NCBI RefSeq assembly: GCF_028583425.1
Contig: NC_072793.1
Span: 97,573,689 to 97,637,688, forward strand
From: Eublepharis macularius
Taxonomy: Eukaryota; Chordata; Lepidosauria; Squamata; Eublepharidae
Reading direction: 5' to 3'
DNA: 64,000 nucleotides
In this document: piece by piece, positions 9,600-21,630 of the stretch
Layout of the letters: every line of letters starts with the position of its first letter
Position numbering within the stretch: position 1 is the stretch's first letter
Notes under the pieces: model-generated
What the model saw: the letters and a program-made list of their open reading frames with translations, nothing else
What the model was told of the DNA's origin: nothing
The model's database searches: none
Position numbers and translations under genes: made by a program

Positions 9600-11488
9600 A
9601 GATTGCATTGCTTGGTGTATGTGTGTGTTATGTGCCCTCAAACCACTTTGGACTCATGGGCCGTTTCCAGATGGCTTACCTGCACCCGGGACATCGCGCC
9701 ATGTTTCGGATCGTGCCGGGGAAAACGTGAAATATTGCGTTTTCTTGCGCTAGTTTTGCGCAACGTTGCACAAAACTCGCGCGAGAAAACGCGATATTTC
9801 GCGTTTTCCCCGGCACAATCCGAAATGTGGCGTGATGTCCCAGGTGCAGGTAAGCAGTCTGGAAACGGCCAAGGTTGACCTTATGAATGAACAACCTCCA
9901 AAACATCCTAGCATTAACAGTGTTGCTCAGAACCTGCAAACTGAAGGCCATGGTTTCCTTTAGTGAGTCAAGCTATCTCATTTTTGGTCTTCCTCTTTTC
10001 CTACCACCTTCAATTTTTGCTACAATTAGTGTATTTTCCAGTGATTCTTCTTCTTCTCATGATGCGACCAAATTACAATAGCCTAAATTTTGTCATATTT
10101 GCTTCTTGGGAAAATTCAAACTTGATTTGATCAGCAACCCACTAATTTGTCTTTTTGGCCACCCATAGCATCCATAAAATTCTCCTCCAGCATCACATTT
10201 CAACTGAATCAATTTTCTTCTTATCAGCTTTCTTCATTTCCCCGTTTTACATCCATATATAGTACTGGAAAATACCATAATATGAGTTATCTTGATCCTG
10301 GTTTAGTTCTGTCATAGCTGCCTTTCTAAGTCTCAGTGTTCTGATTTCTTGATTGCACTCTCCCTTTTGGTTGACCATTTAGCCAAGGCATAGAAAATCT
10401 TTAACAATTTTAGTGTCTTCATTATCAATCTTAAAATTGTGTAATTCCTCAATAGTCATTATTTTTGTCGTCTTGATATTCAATTGTAATCTTGCTTTGG
10501 CACATTCTCCTTTAACCTTCAGCTGTAGTCATTACTTCATCATCTGCATATCTCAAACTGTTAATTGTTCCTTCCTCAAATGTTCATTCCACCTTCATCT
10601 TAATCTAATCCAGTTTTTCTTATGATATATTCTGTATATACATTAGAGAGATAATATTCATCCTTGTCTGACATCTTTACCAACTGGAAACCATTTTGTT
10701 TCCCCGTATTCTGTCACAAAAGTAGCCTATTGTCCATAGTACAGGTTGCACATCAAAACATTCAATCAGATGTTGAGGCACATCTGTTTTGTTTTAAAAC
10801 TGACCATAGCTTTTCATGATCTACACAGTAGAAAGCTTTGCTGTGATCTATAAAACACAGACTGATTTTCTTCTGAAGTTCTCTGGTATGCTCCATTAAC
10901 TATCATAAATTTGTGATATGATCTCTGGTGCCTCTTTCTTTTCTGAATCCAGCTGAAACATCTGGCATTTCTCGTTCCATATATGGTAAGAGTCTGTTGT
11001 GAAATTTTGAACATAACTTTGCTTGCAAGGGAAATGTAATGCAATGGCCCAATAGTTGCTGCAACCTTGGGGTATCCTTTTTTCAGAATTAGAATGTAGA
11101 TTGAGCATTTCCAGTCTATGGGCCATTGTTTTGTTTTCTGTATTTGCTGACATACTCTTGTTAAGATTTTGATGGACTCAGTTTCTGGAGCTTGAATAGC
11201 TCTATTGATATCCTATTTACTTCAGGTGATTTGTTCTTCCCAGTTGTTTTGATTGCAGTTTTTGCTTCATTTTCTAAAACTGCAAGTTCTTCATCAAAGT
11301 ATTTTTCTTTGAAGGTATCTGTCATCCATATCTTCTGTATAGCTCTTCAACATATTGTTTCCACCTTCTCTTTCTTCTTTCTTGATTTGATAACCAATTT
11401 CCATGTTGATCTTTCAGTATCCCTAGCCTATGGCTTGAACTGCCCTTTGATTTCCTGGATCTTGTGGAACAGGTTTCTTGTTCTAAAA
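9600..11488 (-). mobile_element. RTE-type BovB LINE, antisense, decayed
   Basis: The plus strand begins with the reversed BovB 3' end (TGTTATGTGCCCTCAAACCAC, GACTCATGG, ATGAATGAACAACCTCC). It then runs antisense through the RT region: CATCATCTGCATATCTCAAA (YADD region), CATAGCTTTTCATGATCTAC (AFDCVDH region) and TTCTGAATCCAGCTGAAACATCTGGC (AGFR region). Frames are broken by many stops. BovB is the partner LINE of Sauria SINEs and is common in squamates. It is 5' truncated near 11488, and a palindromic MITE interrupts it at 9659-9870. Confidence 0.88.
9659..9870. mobile_element. palindromic MITE inserted in BovB
   Basis: The 212-bp element is almost entirely foldback: the first arm GGCCGTTTCCAGATGGCTTA runs through CGGGGAAAACGTGAAATATT, and the second arm is its close reverse complement ending GGAAACGGCC at 9870. 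The arms are about 90-100 bp with a CpG-rich centre (TTGCGCAACGTTGCACAA). The surrounding BovB reading resumes after it, proving insertion. The target duplication is not unambiguous, so the superfamily is left open. Confidence 0.85.
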
Positions 11489-11489
11489 T

Positions 11490-11790
11490 GGTATGGTGGG
11501 AAAACCACATTTTGGGGGGCCATAACATGGCCCCCCCGCAAAGTGCTATCTTCCTGAAACTTGGGGAGGGCATGGTAGGACAGGTAGGAGCAGGTCCCCT
11601 GAAAATTGGGTGCATTTTGCTTGCAAAATACCACCCCAAGCCACCTAGAAAGCCCCTTTGTTTTTCCCCATAGGGAATAGTGGAGAGTGGAGGAGGATAG
11701 GGGCACTTTCTTTGGGAGGCCATAAAGTGCCCCCCGCCAAAGTGCAATCTCCCTGAAACTTGGGGGAGGGTGGGATTCCCGCCAAGGAAA
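11490..11790. repeat. G/C-biased repeat with two diverged internal copies
   Basis: GGGGGCCATAACATGGCCCC followed by CGCAAAGTGCTATCTTCCTGAAACTTGGGG (11515-11573) recurs as GGAGGCCATAAAGTGCCCC with CGCCAAAGTGCAATCTCCCTGAAACTTGGGGG (11717-11768), about 200 bp apart. It looks like a dimer of a minisatellite or a dispersed repeat. It joins BovB abruptly at about 11489. Confidence 0.6.
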
Positions 11791-12440
11791 GGGGAGTCAC
11801 TAGTCTTAATGAAGTAGAATTAGGCTTTTCTATTGTCTATTTTGGGGGGGGGGATTAAGTGAGGCTATGTACTGAAGTTTTATTGCTCTTTGTCTCAGTT
11901 ACTCAGTCTCTCTCTCTCTGTCAGTCTTAAGATATTTTTTCTATCAAGATGTAGTCAGTCTAGCAATTTATTATTTTCTTCCAATGTAACCCTATTTTAT
12001 CCTTTATGTAGTAAAGTATTCTTACAGAGCTATACTGGAGTGTGTGTTTGTTCTCATTAATTCCAATGAGCAATCTCTGTCTAAAACTTTGCTAATTAAG
12101 TCTCATTTTCCTACACTAAAGCATTTCACATAAACGTATCACAGGTACCTCTAAGCTCACGGAAACTTGATCTGTCACACGAGAAAGATTGGGTACATCT
12201 GGGGAGTTATGGACCCATTATACTTGTGAGTAAATACAGACAATGGAATAATTGTAACATGATGTTATTGATTGGAATGGTATGTTATGAAATGTATGTT
12301 CTGTTCAGGTTCATTAAGAAACAGCCTTTGAGAAAGCACAGGAGGTGCGAAACAAGTAGGGCTAGCAGCTTGTGGGATGGAGCCAGGACTGACATATCCA
12401 TGGGTTAATTTCCAATCTGTAAAATAATAACAAGAAACAG
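11791..12440. other. no recognisable feature
   Basis: The stretch is AT-rich with a short (TC)n run at about 11909-11920. No gene or repeat family was recognised. Confidence 0.4.
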
Positions 12441-12441
12441 A

Positions 12442-13330
12442 GTGCATTTACTGTGCGGCTCACAAACTTCACCTAGTGGTAAAAGCTGCGCTTGGGGTGG
12501 GCTCCTCCCCAGAACCCCAGGGCCCGCAACTTGTGACATCCAGTATCTCCTGCAGAAGTGTCAGAGGCTCACGGGTCACTTCTCGTGCAGTGTGAAGTCC
12601 ACTCACGAACTGCACCAGAAGCAGGCCAGGGCAGGCATGCCGGAGCATGTCCTGATCTCTGATGTAGACACTTGCTGGAACTCCACCTGTGCTATGCTGG
12701 AGTGCTTGGTGGAGCAGCAGGCCGCCCTCGAGGCATGGCTCTCAGAGAGCAATGCTTGGAGGCAGGAGGGTGAGTTCAGCTAGGCGATTGGCTCACTGTC
12801 TCCCAGACAGTGGAGGTCCTGAACCCCTTCAAGGTCTTCACTGTAGTTGTCTCATCTGACATGGCGACCCTTGGTCTGGTCATTCCTCTGGTGCACATGC
12901 TCCAGAGTTTATTGGCCTCCTTTGTGGACCCAGACACACCACGTGCAGACATTGTTCCAGCAGTGCACATGCTTGTGAGAAGGCTGCAGCAGGACATAGC
13001 TGCCAAGCTAATGCCTCTCACGCAAGAGTCGTACATGTTGGCAACCATGTGTGACCTGCGCATTAAGGGCACTTTCCCCAAGCTGGATGGGAACCTCACC
13101 CAATCCAGAGATGCCCTCTTTGCACGGGTGAGGCATAAGCAGGCCAAGAGGGGCTACCTGTCATCAGAGGGGATGGGCGAGGGGCCCAACCCTGCAGGTC
13201 CCTCTCGCACCCCTTCTGAGCAGGCTCCCCCTGCGGCCACCGCTGGGATGTCCATGGAGATGGCAACATTGTCAGCCCACATCGCTCTTGCCTTCTCCCA
13301 TGGAGAGTTGAGCAGTTGGTCTTCCTGAAG
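12442..13330 (+). pseudogene. decayed hAT (ZBED-like) transposase fragment
   Basis: The first frame (12442-12783) contains KCQRLTGHFS, VDTCWNST and MLECLVEQQAA, close to the hAT DTRWNSTYxMLERL motif. After a frameshift near 12785 a second frame (12810-13328) continues with LNPFKVFTVV, VIPLVHMLQSLL, AAKLMPLTQESYMLATMCDLRIKG. These are typical of the central region of Ac-type hAT transposases. The stop at 12781 and frame change show it is broken. Neither the N-terminal BED finger nor the C-terminal dimerisation domain is visible, and no terminal repeats were found. Confidence 0.85.
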
Positions 13331-14884
13331 TTCAACTCACAGCTCTTCAATTTCTCAGGACTGGACTTCCAGAGTGAATGAGGTGAGCCCTCCTTGTGGC
13401 CTGCATCCTCTGCAAGTCCAGGACCTGGGGAGTTGTGCCCTTCCCTACAGTAAACTTAGAAGTAGAAAGAAATCCAGTAGGAGGAGGGTGGAACTCAGTG
13501 ACAAAGGGAATGCGCCCTGCAATTTGGCTTCCCCCCCACAGGGAAGAAAAACCAATCCAAAACTGTCACAGACCCTGTGGGCACAAATTTATTCTGATAA
13601 TTGATAACAGGCCCCAGAAATGTTGATTGCCACTAGAGGGAGAGACAGGTTAGATAGGGACTGGTTAGGTTAGGGACTCACACTAACAAAGCAAGAAACT
13701 CAGAGTAGCAGCCAAACTTATCTATGCTGCTGAGGAGAATGTTGTTTAATGTTTTAAAATGTTGCTGTTAAAGTTAACTTAAAATGTTTATTCATATTGA
13801 TGGGGTGGGAGGAGTGGGGTTAGTAGGAATGGTGTGGGTAAACCGAATCGGGAAACCCAAATCACCCAGGCCCTAGGCCATAGGACTGAAAACTAGTCTC
13901 ACCTGCTGACTCACATGCTGGGAGCCGTTTCCTTGTCAGGCAGTATTTCTATGTTTGAAGCACATGAGGATTCATAAGCTTCCTATTAACATGAGGGCAG
14001 GTTGGACTGCTAACAAATAAGCCTCTGTTAAAGGGACAAGATTTTTCCCCTCCAGCAGTGGGCCACCCTAGACTTTTCCCTTTAAATCAGGCTTAATAGA
14101 ATGTTATTTACCAGATGATGTTATTTTTTTGTTCTCCTTAAGTGCATTAAGAGGACAAATTTACTAGTACTATAATTTAGAAAGCACACTCTAAACTTTG
14201 ATATATAATCTTTACATCAACAGAGAGGCAATAAATCCAGTTTTATTCAGGATGGGCCACTAAGGACCTTGTTGAGACTATACCCATTTGGGCAAACTCT
14301 ATTATTATGCCTGCCCTACTAGGGATTACTGTTATTCTTGGTTCCTTTGCAGGAGAGAACATGGGAATATTATGTTGTTTTTGTAGTTTGTTTACATATA
14401 TACATTTAGAGCCCAAAGGTCTACACCTCTGCAATGGTTATCTCCTTCTTGTCCTTTAACTTCCTTTCTCACAGAGCCGCACATAGGCTGCTTCCACACA
14501 GGGATTTTTTTCCTGAATGAAGTTCTTGGAGCTTTCCCCTATGAAGCCATATTAACATTTGACCTGCTTTAATCAAAAGGTGAATTTGTAGAGAGGCCAT
14601 AGAGGACTATCTGCAAGGACACCCTCTCTGTTTCCACTACAGGAAAAGCTTTGCTTTCAAAATGGTCTGGGGCAGCCTCCCTTTTAAATTTGTAAAAGGA
14701 CTCCCCCCTCCCACATCTTTTCCTGCCAAACTGTTGCATTATAGCATGGCTTGGCTGAGAAAAGATGGTTTTTGAATCTGGGCTGAGGCAGAAGCCATGG
14801 AAATCACCATTCTCTCTGCACTTCTGCGTAAGTGTGATGGGAGAAAAAAGGAAGAGGCGTGAGGGTGGGAGCACGGGCACAACA

Positions 14885-14886
<2 letters not shown>
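13331..14886. other. no recognisable feature
   Basis: No host exon or named repeat was recognised. Short open frames (for example around 13374-13626 and 14569-14760) have no domain character. Confidence 0.4.

Positions 14887-14963
<77 letters not shown>
14887..14963. repeat. (GT)n microsatellite, about 38 units
   Basis: An uninterrupted GT/TG dinucleotide run of about 77 bp. All CVCV... and THTH... open frames here are translations of the repeat. The length suggests a polymorphic marker. Confidence 0.98.
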
Positions 14964-14965
<2 letters not shown>

Positions 14966-17359
14966 GAACCATTCCTGTATTGCTTGCTGCTGCTGCTGCT
15001 CTGACACATATTTGCGTGCCCTCAGCAAGAGGAAGGGGGATGATCTTTTCCAGTCCTGACTGGTCAATCATTGATGAACATGGGGAGGGGAATATCCACT
15101 CCCATCAAGAAGCATTACCATTCTTTTTTGCTGTGTAAGATAGATAGGGTCATAGTTAGCAGAGACCAAACAAATTAAAGCAGACAGGATAAAGCTCTTG
15201 GCAATCTGACCAATATGAATGTTTGCAAATGAGCACATACCACAAAAACCCTTCACTCTGAAAAGAAGCTGCACAAACAAACCACACTAGCAGCAGTGGA
15301 CATGGTATCTGCAGAGCAAGGGGAGGCACTGAGCAGAACACATCAGTGGGTGATATGACACCTCTGTTACGGGAACAGTGACACGTTCAAATTTCCATTC
15401 CAATTTCAGCCAAACCAGCCCACTCCCATGTCTCAGCTAGGAAAGACAGTAAAGCAAATTTTGGAATATCTCCCTTTCCCCACCCATGACTTTTACTTTG
15501 GTTTCCCTCTTCCTTCCTTCCAGCTGGCTAATCTGTTAAAACCTGTTTACACGACAATTACTTCTGTTGCTATTCTGTTTAAGAAATAGTTGCAGGCTAT
15601 GTAACGAGAAAGCAAAGCAGAAATTGATACAGGAAAAGATTTATGTTGTACTGTATTATGTATGTCTTTTGCCACATTTATCTACCAGAAAACAATGCTC
15701 CTCGCTCAAACAGATACTATCCTGTGACAATCTAAAACTACACTATAGAACAATGGATTGTTACCCTAGTAATTTAATGTGCCAAAATACCTTAACAGCT
15801 CAGAGCAGAATCAACTCTAGAGCTGTATGGTTTCTAGAAGGTTTTTTTTTGAAGAATGTAGTCATTCCTTTAAATCAAGCAAAAGCAACTGCAGCAGTTC
15901 AAGGGATTAAAAAAAGTACTTTTCCTATGCTAGATTACAAATTAAAAAAGGAGAGTGACTCTTCTGTTACAGAGTAGAGACAGGAATGACAGCACTTTAG
16001 CCAAACTACATAGAGTCCCTAGAGAAAGTACAAACCCAGTATATTTAGATCAATCTTTCCCTCTCGTGGGTGGAGAATCCTTCCAAAATCAAGGCTTCTG
16101 GCTGAAAGAGAGGGCATGTTACAAAATCACAAGTGAATGTCAGATCGAGATTAAGTTTGTAAAATGCTGAAATAAACTTGTGGTATAACAAAGTTTGTTT
16201 AAAGAAAACTTCTGGAACAATGCTGTAGAAACAGTGGTTTCTTAGTAGGGAAATGGTTTCTCAATGTGTGCAGAGTTTGTAAATCTCCTTGGGAATTACA
16301 GAAACCATGTAATAATTTGAGGGCTTCCTTTGGATGGATTTTTGCTCAATTAACCATAAACACCTGGATTACACAATCACATCATGATTGAGTCAACTGC
16401 TTCAGAAGCAGATTTGGTAATGTTTTAATGGTCAATTGGCTCCTTTGCTCCACAGTGTAACTTCATCAACATACAGTAGGGAATTTCTAAATTAAATTTA
16501 AACCCATATATAGCCCCCAAAGAATTTATTCCTACCCCAAAGGGGGAAAAAAATTGAAAGGCATTAAAGGAATCCAGAATGTTTACAGAAAACAGTGAGA
16601 AATAACAGACGGTTGGCTGGGCCTGCCATTATGTCCTTTTACAAATAGGTCTTTTTGCATCTGAACCACTGCTGGCTGTTTGTTCTTATCACTGGAAGAC
16701 ATCAAAAATTCTAAAATAAGAAAAAAAATATAGTTTGGTCATAGGCTTTATTCTTTTAGTGTTGCCGGATTCTCAGAACAAGAAGTATCAAACAGGAGTT
16801 CAAACATAACAATTGTTGTAGGACTTTTATTTCCACCAGGGAAAAGTTAAAGTAAAACAGCCCAGAGCTATTACAGTACTCCAATTCTCAGGAGCAACCA
16901 TTTTGTGTACCCCAGAGGAATAGCTGTAGTCTGTTGGTGTCACAATAACAGAGACTTATGGAGCTAACAAATTTATTGTGATATAAGTTTCAGGAGCCAA
17001 AGCCATCTTCACTGGATGCATAAAGGTGGATTATTTTGTGTAAGCTTCCTTAGGGATCTTTGTGGATTGAAAGGTGAGGTGGAAATCAACTAAACAAACC
17101 AACTGGAATCATCATGTGAACTTGATTTTTCCTTAAGATATAAACTTCCAAGGGAATTAGACCAATGCCCAGATTTCAAACAGCCCAAAATCTGGAAAAA
17201 TTTCAGAAGTGGGTTTAAACATAATTTATTCTTATACCACATTGAACCAAACCAGTCATTCATATTTAATATTTAAGTTTTATTTGAAAGCTCTGATTTG
17301 TCATTAAATGCCAAAACAAAGCTTCATAAAAATGCTTTCATTAACAGAGAGTAATTTAT
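14964..17359. other. intergenic; one diverged dispersed repeat at about 16925-17035
   Basis: GCTGTAGTCTGTTGGTGTCAC, AACAAATTTATTGTGATATAAG and AAGCCATCTTCACTGGATGC form the recognisable body of a widespread reptile repeat (usually seen as a cut-and-paste-like foldback). The rest holds no gene I can support. Confidence 0.5.
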
Positions 17360-20300
17360 AGCCAATCAATGAATAATAAAATACTTGTGTGTTTACATTT
17401 TGGCAAAGAAAGACTCCTTGTAATTAATGTGTACTTGCCCCACCCCCAACAGAGAAAAGAAGAAATTAGGAAATCCTGGAATGAATTGGACTCATACATA
17501 GAAGACCTCATGATTGACAATCTGACTGACATGGTTCTGCTGGGAGGAGATTTCAACGCAAGGATAGGAGCAAATGATAGGGTTGCCTTTGACGGACCTG
17601 AACCTACATCCTTAGAAAATGATGAAAACAGGGATTTCCCCCCACATCCCTCGACTTTCTAAGGATAACAAAGTCAATGCTGCCGGTCACCATCTGATCC
17701 AAATGGTAAAAAGGCATGAATTCTTCATTCTAAATGGTTCCACACCCGGGGACCATCCTGGCGAATTCATGCATTTTGCAGGCTCCAGATGCAGCACTCT
17801 CGATTAATTTATAGCGAGTTCCAATCTTCTACTCAAAGTCTGAAACCTCCGGGTTCTTCCAGAACTGGAAAGCGACCATCTTCCTCTTCTACTTGACTTG
17901 GCCCCTCTTGCTCCCCAATCTCATTACAACATTGACCCAGGACCATGTCTGGAACCAGTACAACACATGGGATGCCGTGCTAAATGGTCAGAAAAAATAG
18001 CCAGTAAAGTTAAGGAATGCTTAGAGGATGACAAGGTTCACCGGTGGAGGCTAGCAATTATGTGCCCAAAGGAACAAAACCGCGTCACTTCTTGATAATT
18101 TATTACAATCACTGAAACCAATTTTGACTCGGGATGCCTATGTTCAAAAACAGATACGCAAGAATTTCAAGAAGAAGTGGTTCGACAAAGATTGTATAAC
18201 AGCAAAAAGGGAACTAAATGAGGCATACCACACGTACAAGAAGTCAAGGGGACCAATAGCCACGGATGCTGCAAACCACTTACTGACCCTCAAGAAGTCT
18301 TATAAGAACATCATACTGAAGGAGAAGCAAGAAGACCCGAAGAAAGTGCAGAAAGAAGTAATATCCTCATCTAAAGAGAAGACTGCCAAGGAATTTTGGA
18401 GATTGATCTTGTCACACTCAAACAATGGCGACTCTCCTATCGAGTCTCATATTACAGCAGAGAAATGGGAGGAATTTTCGTAAACATAACTCCGCAAGCC
18501 ATCCACTTCCACCAACCCAGAAACAAGATGAGTTACCCTCCTGGCCAACTGTGTCAGTACAGGAGATTGAGTCACTAATACAAAAACTTAAGAAGGGCAA
18601 GGCACCAGGTCCAGACTTTATACCACCTGAACTATTGCTGGAGAACATGGACTGGTGGGCCCTCTTCCTGGCTGCTCTCTTCACACGTTGACTCAACTGG
18701 AGACATTCCTGAGTCATGGAGAAATGCCGTGATAATCCCCTTCTTCAAAGTGGCGAGGAGAAATGAGCTGAAGAATTACAGACCGATCAGCCTACTGAGT
18801 ATCTTAGGGAAGTTGTATGCAAGCCATCTCCTCGAGAGGCTTAGGTACTGGCTGGACTGTGAGAAGCTTCTAGTAGATGAACAGGCAGGATTCAGGGAAG
18901 GCACTCCACTACAGGACGTTATAATCTTTACACACTTAATAGATAAATATGTATCTAACAGTAGAGTACCCTTATATGCAGCATTTGTAGACTTAAAATC
19001 TGCATTTGACTCCATCTGAAGGGCGAGACTCTGGGACAAATTGAGTAGTACATCAATTGACAAGAGGCTCCTTTTCCTGATAAAAGCCCTATACACTGAT
19101 ACAACCACCAGGATTTGGTGCAGTAAGCATGGGCATTTAACAAATGCCATCCCAGTAGAGAAAGGAGTCAAGCAGGGCTGTGTTCTGGCTCCCTACCTCT
19201 TCGCCCATTATATAAATGACTTGATCAGCAATCTTAAGACAGTTGATACCCATCCCCCCCATCTTAGCTAACCATCATATAGTTGTGCTACTCTATGCCG
19301 ATGACATGGTTCTGTTTTCCAGGACAACAGTTGGTCTTAAAAGGGCAGTAAAACAATTGGGCCACTACTGTGATTCAAATTTTCTGGAGATAAATTACCA
19401 AAAAACCAAGGTCTTTAGCAAGAGGCCCAAAAAGAGTCCTGGTCCATTAAGAGCCACAGACTAGAACAAGTACTAAATTACAAATATCTTGGGGTTATGC
19501 TCCAATGTACAGGGGCAAAAAAGAACCATCATGATTACAGTGCTATTAAAGGACATAAATCAACACTTAGTATAGTCAAATTCATCATGACTAAAGGGGT
19601 GTCAGGTCTGACTAGGTTTCTCATGTGATCTAACCAAAGAGACTCCATTTTAATCCTGTCAGTGTTTTAAGCTCTTCTTTTGCAGGTGACAAGCAGTCCA
19701 GTAACAGTTATCTTCAAGAAGAGGAATGTTATGACTACAACCTTTCCAGCCTTGGGAAAGTTTCACTCTCTCAGCTTCAAGCCGTTTGTTTTGAGAACTA
19801 TGGGGGGAGGATGGGACTTGCTAAGCTATGCTATTCTGTATCTTAACCTTTGCCTGTCATTCGTAACAATACCCGTGTACCAGCCAAGATATTGCATCTT
19901 GGTCAGTGGACTATAATGGTTGTTTATATTCAGTAAAATCTTTTGGAACCAATGGACTCATGTCTAATTGCAAGAGATAGGCTGGATTGCAACTTTTAGT
20001 AAGCCACAGTCTGACAAGGGGGACGTTTCATCCCTGCTGGCCTCAAATTATACTCATCTAAAACGATCCCGCAATTAATGTATGGTGTCACATTGGGCCC
20101 CTCTTCCTCAAGCTTTACTCCATTGGAAAAGATCTAATCGAAATTTTTAAGAGCTGTACTCTGCTTCCCAACCATTGTCCCAATGCCACCCTATGTCTAG
20201 AAACAGGTCTGATTAGACTAGAGGCCAGGATAACTCTCGCTGCCATAAATGTTTGGCTGGGGCTATGTCATAATTCCTCTGACATTACCACTCTAATTCT

Positions 20301-21075
20301 TAGAGAAAGCCAGTATTCATCTTAGCTTAAGGCAGTATACCACAAGATCTCCCTACTGGGGTTCTCATTTGAGTCGCTGCAGATAATGCCACCTGAAAAA
20401 GCTAAGGCTATAGTCAAACAAAGAATATATGACATAGAAAGGCAGAATGATATTGCAAGGGCTCCTAGCCATTTGGCCCCGAAGAAAATAAAATATGTAG
20501 TAGCCCCTGCAGCGTACTTATCACTTCTAGAAATTCCAACACATTGTAGGGCCTATTCAATGGCCAGATGTAACATCTTTCCATAGTAACACAAGGCTGG
20601 TACAAAAAGGTGCCATTGATAGAGCAGCACTGTCCTTGTGGGTTGGGGAATATAGAATCGATTGAATATGTATTATTACATTGTAGGTTCTATGAGGACA
20701 GCAGAGTAAAGTTTATTCACCCCTTATTAAAGAGGCTTCATGGGTTTGTGGACATGAAAATAAGCCAAAAACTACTTTTCGACCCTAATCAGTATATATT
20801 GAATTCCGCCAAATTTCTAGCTATAGCCCACAAAATTCACAAAGATAAAGCCTAATGCAGCTGGGAGGTTTTGGACTCAAGAGAACGAGTAGTTCCTGCA
20901 TTTTGACTGTAATTGTCCTAGAGAAGATGGGGAATTTTAACATAAATACTGTAGATAGGACATTGTATTTTTATAGTCTGGATTTTAGTGTATTTTTGTT
21001 TATTTATACTGCTATTTTGGATTTAATATAGAGACTTGTGCTGGTTATATACCGAATAAACCTATACCATACTTG
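17360..21075 (+). mobile_element. APE-type LINE (Vingi/I-group-like), decayed, 5' truncated
   Basis: The endonuclease portion reads LLVINVYLPHP and MVLLGGDFNARIG (17414-17573). Reverse transcriptase blocks follow: KGKAPGPDFIPPE (18600), NYRPISLLSILGKLYA (18776), AAFVDLKSAFDSI (18980), GVKQGCVLAP (19168) and YADDMVLFSR (19292). A C-terminal CPCG...H.LLHC.FY finger lies near 20630-20700. Reading is split over at least six frame changes and stops, so it is inert. A solo LTR interrupts it at 19600-20016. The APE domain argues against R4/Dong; the Vingi/I label is tentative. The 3' UTR ends near 21060 at AATAAACCTATACC. Confidence 0.8.
19600..20016 (+). mobile_element. solo Ty3/Gypsy LTR, 417 bp
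   Basis: It starts TGTCAGGTCTGACTAGG and ends CAGTCTGACA, flanked by the 5-bp target duplication AGGGG (19595-19599 and 20017-20021). Internal blocks match the LTRs at 28988 and 35539: GTTTTGAGAACTATGGGGGGAGG, CCGTGTACCAGCC and GTCAGTGGACTATAATGG. Length is identical to the 3' LTR of that element, so it is the same or a sister family. Internal sequence was lost by LTR-LTR recombination. It sits inside the LINE at 17360-21075. Confidence 0.93.
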
Positions 21076-21149
21076 TCTAGTTTCTTATTATTGGCTACAG
21101 AAGTCAGAACGCCATGAAATAGTGCTCTGAATGCTAATTTGCTTTGTGC

Positions 21150-21630
21150 TCACTGCAATGATCCTAGCTTTTGTCTACATGGGCACAAATTCAATCCAAG
21201 GCTCTGGTTATGACATTCAAAGCCCATCTTAGCCTGAGACTGACATATCTGAAGGACTGTCTCCTCTCATGTTCCTGGGCACCAAAGGTGATCTTCAGAC
21301 TACCACCTGCTGGCTACTCCACTACTCAGGGTAGCTTTTCTGGTATGGCTCAGAGCCTAGGCCTTTTTTGTCATGGTTCTCACTCTGCAAAATGGGCTCC
21401 ATGTAATAGTGAGGGGAACCCCCTCATTGGAGAGGCGCTGCAAGCCTTGTTTATTGGCCAGGGCTTTCATGGAGTACAACTAGCAGCCAAGTCTAGGGGG
21501 AGAGATGTATTTGGGTTTTTTTTACATCTGTAATGTGGTTTTAATCTGTAATATTTTATTATTATGTGTAAGAAGCCCTGAGCAAAGAGGAAAAGTGAGA
21601 CAGAAATATTGTAATAAACAAACAAACAAA
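21150..21630 (+). mobile_element. L2-type LINE 3' end
   Basis: One frame reads QIQSKALVMTFKAHLSLRL and LTYLKDCLLS, the L2 FKVLxLTFKALxGLGPxYLxDxL block in decayed form. It is followed by a region resembling the ALWNxLP end and a 3' tail with CTGAGCAAAGAGGAAAAGTG, then (AAAC)n at 21617. Truncated and inert. Confidence 0.7.

Noticed and set aside
14569..15138. Cys-Val and His-Thr repeat proteins
   Set aside because: Translations of the (GT)n microsatellite.
17360..21075. Assignment of the LINE to R4/Dong
   Set aside because: It has an N-terminal APE-type endonuclease (GGDFNARIG), which R4/Dong elements lack.
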